From NCBI GenBank assembly GCA_040902855.1, contig JBBDWN010000145.1:1-14376 (forward strand): a stretch of 14,376 nucleotides of DNA, written 5' to 3'. A program made the translations under genes and the position numbers. Source of the DNA: DATHWB01 sp040902855. GTDB taxonomy: Bacteria > Actinomycetota > Acidimicrobiia > Spongiisociales > ZC4RG35. Below are positions 6,432 to 13,214 of this stretch, piece by piece (positions within the stretch are counted from its first letter, which is position 1; each line of letters opens with the position of its first letter). The notes below the pieces were generated by a model that was not told the DNA's origin, searched no databases, and saw only the letters and a list, made by a program, of their open reading frames with translations.

Positions 6432-7142
6432 TTAGAAGCGGGCTTTGTCGGCGAGGGCGTAGCCGACGACGGCCTTGTCTGCCCGGCTGACGGAGCGGAG
6501 GCCCTCGAGGAGTTCGTCGATGCGACCCGCAGGGACCGCGCACGTCATCTCGTCGTCGCTCATCCCGATACGCGCCCGCGACAGCGCACATCCCATCGAG
6601 GCGGCCACGACGTTGCGGTCGGCCGCCCGCGGGATGATCTGGCACTGCGGCTTGCCCGAGAACTCGACGGCGATGGCGTCGGCGATCTCCATCATCTGCT
6701 TGGGCGAGATCCTCAACAGCACCACATCAGGGTCGGCGTCTGCTTCGGCCAGGGGGCCGTAGGTGATGGCGGCGGGTGTGCGTTCCAGGGCCGCCACCCC
6801 CGCGAACGCCTCCATCGTCACCCATCCCACCTCGAGCAGCGTGCCGACATCGGTCTTGTCGAGGATCCCTTCGGCCCCGACCATCCCGTGGGTGAAGCGG
6901 CCCACCGAGCAGTTGCCGTGATCTTCCGGCGCGGTCGTGAACGTTGCCTCGTGAGCGCTCGCCCAGAACACGCAGGATGCCGGCACTCGTCCCGATCGCC
7001 CGTCTTCGGTGGGTTCGGTCATCGGGGCGGCGAACCAGTCGACTCCGGTCGGTGTTTCGTCATGGAGGGTGATGGCCACAGGTGCGTGGACGAGCCCCAG
7101 CAGGTCGACGAGTTCTGTGTGCGCAGCAGCGTTGTCGGTCAT
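6432..7142 (-). CDS. DUF169 family protein
   Basis: DUF169 proteins are conserved, soluble, cysteine-containing proteins of unsettled function, often seen in archaea, anaerobes and actinobacteria. The 236 residues open with LVDLLGLVHAPVAITLHDE (11-29), a characteristic N-terminal segment. Spaced cysteines follow: SCVFW (C57) with a following AxxATFTT, DHGNCSVG (C78), CQIIPR (C167), GCALSR (C185) and EMTCAVP (C201). The repeated placement of Cys near His and Asp could mean metal or cofactor binding, but that is inference. There is no signal peptide or membrane helix. It is last in the minus-strand run, 17 bases after the DinB-like gene. TAAGGT six bases before the ATG could give it its own leaderless transcript. 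Confidence 0.8.
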   Translation of the reverse strand: MTDNAAAHTELVDLLGLVHAPVAITLHDETPTGVDWFAAPMTEPTEDGRSGRVPASCVFWASAHEATFTTAPEDHGNCSVGRFTHGMVGAEGILDKTDVGTLLEVGWVTMEAFAGVAALERTPAAITYGPLAEADADPDVVLLRISPKQMMEIADAIAVEFSGKPQCQIIPRAADRNVVAASMGCALSRARIGMSDDEMTCAVPAGRIDELLEGLRSVSRADKAVVGYALADKARF

Positions 7143-7148
7143 GGGTCG

Positions 7149-7154
7149 ACCTTA
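7149..7154 (-). promoter_or_regulatory. Putative leaderless -10 element of the DUF169 gene
   Basis: TAAGGT on the minus strand fits TANNNT and ends six bases before the ATG at 7142. The embedded AAGG could instead be a weak Shine-Dalgarno, so the two readings compete. No -35 is evident. Confidence 0.3.
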
Positions 7155-7159
7155 GGGGA

Positions 7160-7633
7160 TCAGATGACCTTGTCGGTCCGGCCCGCCAGCGAGCGGAGCA
7201 GTTCGGTCTGACCCGTGTGATAGGTGTCGTGGAAGTAGTAGAAACGGACCCGCTCTCCCACCGTCTTGAAGCGTTCGTGGTCGAACGGGGCGTCGAAATC
7301 GGCGAGCGGCACCGCGGCGCCGATCCGAGTCTGCGTCTCGTCGAGCGCTTCCAACAGGTCGTCCAGGCTGCGGATGTCAGGGCCGTCGCCTGTGACCGGG
7401 TCCGACTCGTTGGTGTAACGCTGGAAGGTGGCCTCGTCCAGCACACCTTCGGCTCCCATCGCATGCAGGATCTTGTCGCGGTGGACGACGAGGTGGCCGA
7501 CCGTCCAGTTCAGACAGTTGCCACCGCCGGGCGGTTGGATCAGCGAGTCCTCGGTCGTCAGACCCTCACACTGGGAGTGGACGATTCGCCGGTTTCGTTC
7601 GAAGTCTTTGATGATGTCGTCGCTGGTGAGCAT
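7160..7633 (-). CDS. DinB-like (DUF664/YfiT superfamily) metal-binding four-helix protein
   Basis: DinB-like proteins are four-helix bundles with a three-histidine metal site; known relatives include bacillithiol- and mycothiol-dependent S-transferases. From the ATG at 7633 the product has 157 residues. The expected triad is H47 in WTVGHLVVHRD, and H135 and H139 in FHDTYHTGQTELLR. LNWTVGHLVVHRDKIL is typical for the second helix, and the final HTGQ segment is the family's C-terminal signature. An in-frame GTG lies 21 bases upstream, but GAGGAGG immediately before the ATG decides for 7633. The gene lies 38 bases after the MpaB-like gene and 17 before the DUF169 gene, so they are probably co-transcribed. 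A thiol-transferase role is possible but not shown. Confidence 0.88.
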   Translation of the reverse strand: MLTSDDIIKDFERNRRIVHSQCEGLTTEDSLIQPPGGGNCLNWTVGHLVVHRDKILHAMGAEGVLDEATFQRYTNESDPVTGDGPDIRSLDDLLEALDETQTRIGAAVPLADFDAPFDHERFKTVGERVRFYYFHDTYHTGQTELLRSLAGRTDKVI

Positions 7634-7637
7634 GGAT

Positions 7638-7644
7638 CCTCCTC
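7638..7644 (-). promoter_or_regulatory. Strong ribosome binding site of the DinB-like gene
   Basis: On the minus strand GAGGAGG (7644-7638) ends four bases before the ATG at 7633. It is the strongest Shine-Dalgarno match in the window and excludes the upstream GTG (7654) as the main start. Confidence 0.75.
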
Positions 7645-7671
7645 GAGTACCCACTCAACCACGCCGGGGAC

Positions 7672-8583
7672 TCACGCGTGGGTCACACGTTGTGTGAAGA
7701 GCCCGTCGGGGATGGGTGCGCCGACCCGCATCAGTGCGACGTGCCAGGAGGGTGAGGACCCGAGCGCCCACCGCAGGAGGCCGAGCGTCGCCGACCCGGC
7801 CCGTGATCCGACGGCGGATGTGTCCAGGTCGAGGATGTCCCGGATGCGCTCGGGGATGATTGACACTGCGGCGGCCGAAAGCAGCTTGTATCCCGCCTTC
7901 TGTCCTGCGGTGAGAGGCGGGTCGGTGAGGAATTCGACCGCGTGCTGCATCCCGGGCGAGACACCGAGAGCGGGGTGATCCGCCACCCACGCCCGGAGTT
8001 CTCTGGCGGTTTCGGGCACCGGGTCGGCGTCGAGCATCCGGCCGATGACCGCCTGCTCTGCCACGAAGCGGTCGGCATCCGCTGGCGGCAGCGGACGTGG
8101 TCCGAACGCTTCGTAGGCGGCGAGGAACGAGTCGGTGAGGACGTTGTGCACCCAGGCGGCGTGCCCAGGGTTCGCGGCCGAGTAGCGCTGCCCGCGGTGC
8201 GATCGACCTGCCACACCCTTGTGCGCGCCTCGCACCATCGCCACCGCTGCGGAGACCTCCGGCATCGCCCCGTATGTCGTGGCGGTCACATACGCCGAAG
8301 TACGTGAGAGGCGGCCGAGCGGATCCTCCCGATATCGAGAGTGTTCTTCGACCCCGGCGACCACCTCGGGATGGGCCGCCTGGATCAACAGCGCCCTGAT
8401 GCCGCCGGCGAAGGCGGCCACGTCTCCGATGATCTGCCATGACGCCGCACCTGGTCCGAACAGTCCAGGGTCGCCCCGATGGGCGAGGGTGTTGGCGAGC
8501 GGATAGTCGGCATGCCCGAACGGCGACGTCGCCGATCGGATCACCCGCTGCCGGATCAGCTCGGGGAAGTCGCGCAAACCCAT
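7672..8583 (-). CDS. MpaB/DUF2236 family oxygenase-like protein
   Basis: A member of the DUF2236 family, which includes the mycophenolic-acid pathway oxygenase MpaB and the haem-containing rubber oxygenase Lcp. The 303 residues show the family signatures: FAGGIRALLIQAAHPEVVAG (58-77), GVEEHSRYREDPLGRLSRT (77-95), a tyrosine-rich AYVTATTYG stretch and PGHAAWVHNVLTDSFLAAYE (139-158). The conserved histidines (H71, H81, H141, H146) are candidates for haem or metal binding. No signal peptide or clear transmembrane helix is seen, although 225-245 is fairly hydrophobic. No strong ribosome binding site precedes the ATG. It follows the helicase gene by 44 bases and probably shares its transcript. The substrate is unknown and cannot be read from the context. 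Confidence 0.88.
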   Translation of the reverse strand: MGLRDFPELIRQRVIRSATSPFGHADYPLANTLAHRGDPGLFGPGAASWQIIGDVAAFAGGIRALLIQAAHPEVVAGVEEHSRYREDPLGRLSRTSAYVTATTYGAMPEVSAAVAMVRGAHKGVAGRSHRGQRYSAANPGHAAWVHNVLTDSFLAAYEAFGPRPLPPADADRFVAEQAVIGRMLDADPVPETARELRAWVADHPALGVSPGMQHAVEFLTDPPLTAGQKAGYKLLSAAAVSIIPERIRDILDLDTSAVGSRAGSATLGLLRWALGSSPSWHVALMRVGAPIPDGLFTQRVTHA

Positions 8584-8627
8584 GTCGGGATTGTCGCCGA
8601 AGCGGTTGGCAACGGGTATTCGTGCCG

Positions 8628-11393
8628 TCAGTCAGATGACACGAGATCGAGGATGTCCTCTGCGTAGGCGTCGAGCTTGGCGGGTCCGACCCCTTTGATC
8701 ATCGACAGCTCCAGCTCGTTTCGAGGTCGGGCGACGGCGATCGCTTCGAGCGTGGCATCCGAGAAGACGACGTAGGCGGGGACCGACTTGCGGGTGGCGG
8801 TCTCGAGCCGCCACTGTTTGAGCCTGCCGAAGAGGTCGGCGTCCATCGGCCCGCTGGAGTCGACCGCCGGCATCATCGGCCCGGTTCCTGCGGGCGTGGT
8901 GATGGTGTCGCCCCATCGCACCTGGAGTTGTCCTGGGCCGGGGGAGAGCTCGACGGTCGTCCCGTCGTCGTCGACTTCGACGACCGTGCCGGCGAACCCT
9001 CCCGAGATGCGAACCACCATGCCCACCTCGACGACCATCCCTGTCTGCGGTCGGGCCGTCGCTCGAACAGGCACCACTCCGCGTTCTGGTGCCTCACCAC
9101 GCAGTTCCCGCAGGAACGGGGACGGCCGTCCCGTGGGGGAGAGGACGGTGGTCGACTCCGAGGCGCGGGTGATGGCCACGTGCAGCACCCTTCGTTCTTC
9201 TTCGACGTCGTCCGAGAGTGCGTGCGGTATCAGTCCGCGCTCGGCACCGAACACGATGATGTGCGGCCATTCGAGACCCTTCACCCGGTGAATGGTGGTG
9301 AGATGCACCCCCGCCTCGGTGCGGGGCGCTCGGAGGACCTTTCCCAGCCACTCTTCGAAGCCGTCGAGTTGCGGCCGGATGGTGGCGGCGCGTCGAACCG
9401 CCACCAGGTCGTCGGCCTGAGCGGAGCGGTCGGCCCGGTTGCGCCCCGAGTCCAGTGCGCTCGCCGCCCGAGACATGCCGATCCGGTCGATGAGGACGTC
9501 GAGGAGTTCGGCGGCGTCGTTGCGTTCCGCCGCTCGGCTGGCGATGCGGATGTCGGCCGTGAACTCGTCCCATGCGGTGCCCTGCCGGCCGTCGAGTTGG
9601 CGTCCCGCCCGGATCACGTCGTCGAGGGAGAGGTGGCCGCCTCGGCCCAACAGCTCCCATGACACCCGGTTGAGCCGGCGGTGGGGGCGGCGGATGGCCT
9701 CGGACACGTCCCGTTTCGACATCCGCTCTGGTGCCCGGGCGATTCGGATCCAGGCCAGGATCGCCCGCAGCACCGTCCGATCGAGCAGTGACGTCCCCAG
9801 AGGTGACCAGAACGGCACCCCCACTTCGGCGAGAGCGGCATGAACCGGCAACAGCGCCGAGTTCACCCGTGACAGGACTGCGATGTCGCCGGGTTCGGCT
9901 CCCTCCTCCAAGAGGGCGGTGACGATGGCGGCGGCTTCCAGCCCGAGCCTGGTGTCGGAGGCCTCGATCATGCGGAAGCCGGATCCGTCCGGCTCCCGTG
10001 ACGGCCTGATCTCTTTGTCGATCCGCCGCACGTTGTTTCGCAGCAGGTTGGTCGCCGACGTGACCACTTCTGGCGGGCAGCGGTAGTTGACGTCGAGTTG
10101 GTAGGCGGACGCGCCGGGAAAGAGGCGGTCGTAGCCGATCAGGTACTCGGGATCCGCCCCGGCGTACCCGTAGATCGTCTGGTCGTCGTCACCCACCCCG
10201 AAGACGTCGAGACCGGGCGATGCCAGCAGTCGGATCAGCAGGACGTACGCCGGTGTGAGGTCCTGGAACTCGTCGACGAGGAGGTGGGTGCATTGCCGCT
10301 GCCATCTGGCCCGCAGATCCGGCTCAGCCAGGAGCGCGCTGATGGCTCCGAAGATCTGTTCGTCGTGGTCTGCCGCATTCTGGCGTTCGAGTCGGTCCCG
10401 GTAGAGCTTGTAGATGCGGCCGAAGTCGTCTGCGTCGTCACGATCGGCCTCGACCTCGTTAGGCGACCGCAGCCCTATTCGGACCTCGCCGAGCGCTTCG
10501 ATGTACGGGCCGATCGTGTCGGTGTTCACCTGACGGCGCCCTTGGACCAATTGGTCGAGGGCAGATCGGACCTGGGACTCGTCGACGAGCGTGATGCCCG
10601 GCCGAGCCTCGCGCAGGATCGTCCACCCGAGAGAGTGGAACGTGCGGATCTGCAGGTCGGGTCGTTCTATCCGGTCTCGCATCTCGGCCGCCGCCCGGTT
10701 GTTGTAGGCGAGGGCGGTGACCAGTTGTGGTTCGTACCCGCGCCGGTCGGTCAGTTCCAGCAGCCGGGCGATCAGCGTGCGGGTCTTGCCGGATCCGGCA
10801 GGTGCGATGACCCGCGCCGGTCCTGAACCGTGGTCAACGGCTTCGAGCTGAGACGGCGAGAGCGACGCCTGACTGGACTCCACGGCAGGTGTGACAGTCA
10901 GCAAACCGGCGGACACCGTCTCGGCGTGGATGGACGGCAACGTCAGCGGCCCACGGGGACCGGCGTCGATCCACACATCCCGTCCGTCGGCGAGCCGTAC
11001 ATCGGCGACGTCGGACAGTTCGCATCCGAGGCGTTCCGCCTTTTTCGCCCACCACCAGATCGGCTCTCCTGCTCGTCCATCCCAGGTGTTCGCCCAGACG
11101 AGAAAATGCAGCCGCTCGGTCAGCAGCGTGAATCCGGCGCCAAGTTCCCATGGAGGCGTCTCGACCGTCTCGGCACGTCTCAGCGCGTTGTTGTCGGCGG
11201 CGAGCACCACGACATGTGGCGTACGCGAGGCCCACAGCCGGTGCAGGCGGTCCACCGTCTCGGCCAGCCTGCGTTGGTCGGCGATGAGGGCGTTGTCGAC
11301 TTCGGTGACCGGCGCATCTGCGAACTCGGCCGGAACATCAGCTCCTGCGAGCACCAGGCCGCGGCCAAGTTCGGTTGGTCCGGGAAATGACAT
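8628..11393 (-). CDS. UvrD/Rep family DNA helicase with HRDC domain (UvrD2-like) and extra N-terminal domain
   Basis: A second SF1A helicase, 921 residues from the ATG at 11393. Residues 1-175 form an extra domain of unknown fold, rich in tryptophan (FLVWANTW, PIWWWAKKAERLG). The helicase core follows: LSPSQLEAV (178-186), APAGSGKTRT (197-206), NNRAAAEMRDR (231-241), LLVDEFQDLTP (371-381), GDDDQTIYGYAGA (401-413), NYRCP (436-440), TTIHRVKGLEWPHI (699-712), EEERRVLHVAITRA (731-744). A short beta-rich KOW/Tudor-like segment (about 788-835) and an HRDC domain (about 852-921, ending with the IKGVGPAKLDAYAEDILDL pattern) complete it. Mycobacterial UvrD2 also ends in HRDC but is about 700 residues and has a tetracysteine motif; this protein has only three cysteines (C124, C368, C439). 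The open frame extends to 11936, but that part is antisense-frame noise inside the aminotransferase gene. Confidence 0.93.
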   Translation of the reverse strand: MSFPGPTELGRGLVLAGADVPAEFADAPVTEVDNALIADQRRLAETVDRLHRLWASRTPHVVVLAADNNALRRAETVETPPWELGAGFTLLTERLHFLVWANTWDGRAGEPIWWWAKKAERLGCELSDVADVRLADGRDVWIDAGPRGPLTLPSIHAETVSAGLLTVTPAVESSQASLSPSQLEAVDHGSGPARVIAPAGSGKTRTLIARLLELTDRRGYEPQLVTALAYNNRAAAEMRDRIERPDLQIRTFHSLGWTILREARPGITLVDESQVRSALDQLVQGRRQVNTDTIGPYIEALGEVRIGLRSPNEVEADRDDADDFGRIYKLYRDRLERQNAADHDEQIFGAISALLAEPDLRARWQRQCTHLLVDEFQDLTPAYVLLIRLLASPGLDVFGVGDDDQTIYGYAGADPEYLIGYDRLFPGASAYQLDVNYRCPPEVVTSATNLLRNNVRRIDKEIRPSREPDGSGFRMIEASDTRLGLEAAAIVTALLEEGAEPGDIAVLSRVNSALLPVHAALAEVGVPFWSPLGTSLLDRTVLRAILAWIRIARAPERMSKRDVSEAIRRPHRRLNRVSWELLGRGGHLSLDDVIRAGRQLDGRQGTAWDEFTADIRIASRAAERNDAAELLDVLIDRIGMSRAASALDSGRNRADRSAQADDLVAVRRAATIRPQLDGFEEWLGKVLRAPRTEAGVHLTTIHRVKGLEWPHIIVFGAERGLIPHALSDDVEEERRVLHVAITRASESTTVLSPTGRPSPFLRELRGEAPERGVVPVRATARPQTGMVVEVGMVVRISGGFAGTVVEVDDDGTTVELSPGPGQLQVRWGDTITTPAGTGPMMPAVDSSGPMDADLFGRLKQWRLETATRKSVPAYVVFSDATLEAIAVARPRNELELSMIKGVGPAKLDAYAEDILDLVSSD

Positions 11394-11401
11394 CGCTGGT
11401 G

Positions 11402-11407
11402 ACCGTA
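11402..11407 (-). promoter_or_regulatory. Putative leaderless -10 element of the HRDC helicase gene
   Basis: TACGGT on the minus strand fits TANNNT and ends exactly 8 bases before the ATG at 11393, the same spacing as for pcrA and the mutase gene. There is no Shine-Dalgarno sequence. This supports the 11393 start and an internal promoter separating the helicase from the aminotransferase gene. No clear -35. Confidence 0.4.
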
Positions 11408-11428
11408 TCGCGCCTGGCTGACGAATCC

Positions 11429-12559
11429 TCAGTCGGCGAGGATGGCGTCGGCCAGCCGGTCGTACTCGTCGATGGTGTTGTACATCTGGGCGGAGATCCG
11501 CAGAACCTGCGAGCTCGGGTCGGGCCACGGCGACACGGGAACGATGATCCCCTTGCTTCGGAGACGCCCGGCCAGCCCAGGCCGGGCATCGCGCATCCGA
11601 AACGCCGCCATCGACCCCGTCATCCCGTCGGGCGCCGAAGCCGGGGTCGACAAACGGGAGGAAAGGAGATCTCGCGCCTGCAGCGTCAACGCCCGGTTGG
11701 CGGCCATGACACCAGGCCAGCCGTCCGGATGCAGGCCGGCCATCGTCTCCAGCGCCGACGGAACGCTGAGCCAAGCAGACGGATCGAAGGTCCCCGTCCA
11801 GTCGAACAGGCGGTGAAACAGGGACCGGTCGCCGTCTGGCGTGTTCCATCCGTGCGAGATGACGGTTGGCCGGATCGTCTGGCGATGGCGTTCTGCCACC
11901 GCCAGGAAGCCGGCGCCCTTGGGCGCGCACACCCACTTGTGCAGATTCCCCGTGTAGTACGAGGCGCCGAGAGTGCCGAGGTCGAGGGGGAGCATTCCGG
12001 GAGCGTGCGCTCCGTCCACCAGCACCGGCACGTCAGGTTCCAGCTCGGCGACGATCCGCTCCACATCGAGGACGAGTGCGGTGGGAGAGGTGACGTGGTC
12101 GACCACCGCGAGTCGGGTGTGGGCAGTGACCCGCGATAGCACCGATTCGACCGCCTGATCGGGGGAGGAATCGGGGAATCGGACGGGCGCGATCGTCACC
12201 GTCGCGCCGGCTCGGGTGGCAGCAACGTCGATCGTGTTCCGACAGGCGTTGTAGGTGTGGTCGGTGGTGAGGATCTCGTCGCCAGGGCCCATGTCGATGC
12301 TGCCAACCACAGAGGCCACGCCTGAGGTGGCGTTTGTGACGAACGCGAGACTCGCGGGGTCGACGGAGACGAAAGAGGCGAGCACGGTCCGCACCTCGTC
12401 GAGTCGATCGAGATATCGCTCGTCGACGAAGCCGGTGGGGTTCGATTCAAACTCGTCGCGAATCCGTCGCTGGACGTCGAGCACCGCCCGTGGCGTCGCC
12501 CCGAACGACCCGTGGTTGAGGTGGAGGATGTCGGGAGCGAGAGCCCAATGTCGGCGCAT
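11429..12559 (-). CDS. PLP-dependent aminotransferase class V (isopenicillin-N epimerase/CefD-like)
   Basis: A fold-type I PLP enzyme of the class V group (cysteine desulfurase, CefD and EgtE-like relatives). From the ATG at 12559 it has 376 residues. It opens MRRHWALAPDILHLNHGSFG with the typical LNHGSFGATPR segment, and continues with NATSGVASV (76-84), TTDHTYNACRNTI (98-110), VLVDGAHAPGMLPLDL (179-194; D182 and H185 contact PLP), and the Schiff-base lysine K208 in GNLHKWVCAPKGAGFL. The C-terminal small domain ends with RISAQMYNTIDEYDRL. The open frame continues to 12676 but would overlap divergent purN, and the family normally begins near the HWALAP segment. The substrate is not determined: racemase, epimerase or lyase are all possible. 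It is the first gene of the minus-strand run, 35 bases before the helicase start. Confidence 0.93.
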   Translation of the reverse strand: MRRHWALAPDILHLNHGSFGATPRAVLDVQRRIRDEFESNPTGFVDERYLDRLDEVRTVLASFVSVDPASLAFVTNATSGVASVVGSIDMGPGDEILTTDHTYNACRNTIDVAATRAGATVTIAPVRFPDSSPDQAVESVLSRVTAHTRLAVVDHVTSPTALVLDVERIVAELEPDVPVLVDGAHAPGMLPLDLGTLGASYYTGNLHKWVCAPKGAGFLAVAERHRQTIRPTVISHGWNTPDGDRSLFHRLFDWTGTFDPSAWLSVPSALETMAGLHPDGWPGVMAANRALTLQARDLLSSRLSTPASAPDGMTGSMAAFRMRDARPGLAGRLRSKGIIVPVSPWPDPSSQVLRISAQMYNTIDEYDRLADAILAD

Positions 12560-12565
12560 TCCTGC

Positions 12566-12571
12566 ACGGTA
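12566..12571 (-). promoter_or_regulatory. Putative leaderless -10 element of the aminotransferase gene
   Basis: TACCGT on the minus strand fits TANNNT and ends six bases before the ATG at 12559. The intervening GCAGGA is too close to the ATG to serve as a ribosome binding site, so a leaderless reading is preferred. No -35 is evident. Confidence 0.35.
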
Positions 12572-12591
12572 GAAGGCCAGGCTGAGACTTC

Positions 12592-12616
12592 TAGACTCGC
12601 CCCCGACCACAGGGAG
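12592..12616 (+). promoter_or_regulatory. purN -10 element and Shine-Dalgarno sequence
   Basis: TAGACT (12592-12597) fits TANNNT and would give a leader of about 20 bases. AGGGAG (12611-12616) lies seven bases before the codon ATC at 12624 but 19 before the nearest canonical in-frame start, GTG at 12636. The Shine-Dalgarno position therefore favours initiation at 12624. No -35 is evident. Confidence 0.5.
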
Positions 12617-12623
12617 CGGAACC

Positions 12624-13214
12624 ATCCGGATTGCGGTGCTGGTGTCCGGATCGGGCACGAATCTCCAAGCGCTCATCGATCAGGCGGGCGACGCCGCCGG
12701 CTATGAGATCGCGGTCGTTATCTCGGATCGTCCCGGGGTGCGCGCCCTCACCCGGGCGCAGGCTGCAGATATCCCGGTCTCCGTCGTGGAATGGAACGCC
12801 GATCGACGCAGCTTCACCCATGCAGTGTGCGAGTCGGCCACCGACGGCGGTGCCGAGGCTCTCGTACTCGCCGGGTTCATGCGGATTCTCGGCCCAGAGG
12901 CGCTGTCGCGTTTTCCTCACCGGATCCTCAACATCCATCCGTCGCTTCTCCCGGCCTTCCCAGGGAACACGCCCGTCGCCGACACGCTCGACCACGGCGT
13001 GCGTGTGACCGGCGTCACCGTGCACTTCATCGACGAACGGGTCGACCATGGCCCGATCGTGTCGCAGGAGGCTGTCACCGTTGCCCCTGACGACACCGAG
13101 TTCACCCTGCATCAGCGCCTCCACGAGGTAGAGCATCGCCTCTATCCCGAGGCCGTGTCCGCCCTCGCCCAGGGTCGGCTGACAGTGGTGGGCAGACGGG
13201 TGGTGTGGTCATGA
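12624..13214 (+). CDS. purN: Phosphoribosylglycinamide formyltransferase (GAR transformylase), apparent ATC start
   Basis: PurN transfers the formyl group of 10-formyltetrahydrofolate to GAR, the third step of purine synthesis. Read from ATC at 12624 it has 196 residues and begins RIAVLVSGSGTNLQALID, the standard PurN N-terminus including the first beta strand and phosphate loop. Starting at the first canonical codon (GTG 12636) would remove residues 1-4 and give 192 residues. The catalytic set is present: N103 and H105 in LNIHPSLLPAFPG, and D141 in VHFIDERVDHGPIVSQEAV. The position of E. coli H119 is occupied by T116 in PGNTPV. ATC as a start is rare; a base error of ATG to ATC is the other explanation. 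No in-frame ATG, GTG or TTG lies between the upstream stop (TAG 12570-12572) and 12636; the only near-standard codon is CTG at 12582. The stop overlaps the purH ATG. Confidence 0.92.
   Translation: MRIAVLVSGSGTNLQALIDQAGDAAGYEIAVVISDRPGVRALTRAQAADIPVSVVEWNADRRSFTHAVCESATDGGAEALVLAGFMRILGPEALSRFPHRILNIHPSLLPAFPGNTPVADTLDHGVRVTGVTVHFIDERVDHGPIVSQEAVTVAPDDTEFTLHQRLHEVEHRLYPEAVSALAQGRLTVVGRRVVWS

Noticed and set aside
6432..8583. MpaB-like, DinB-like and DUF169 genes as an anti-phage or toxin-antitoxin system
   Set aside because: None has a nuclease, toxin or sensor domain, and there are no mobile-element signs around them.
11394..11936. 181-residue N-terminal extension of the HRDC helicase
   Set aside because: It lies entirely over the aminotransferase gene on the same strand in another frame, is Arg/Gly/Pro-rich, and the ATG at 11393 has a -10 element 8 bases upstream.
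12560..12676. 39-residue upstream extension of the aminotransferase
   Set aside because: It would overlap the divergent purN gene, and the conserved family N-terminus begins at the ATG at 12559.
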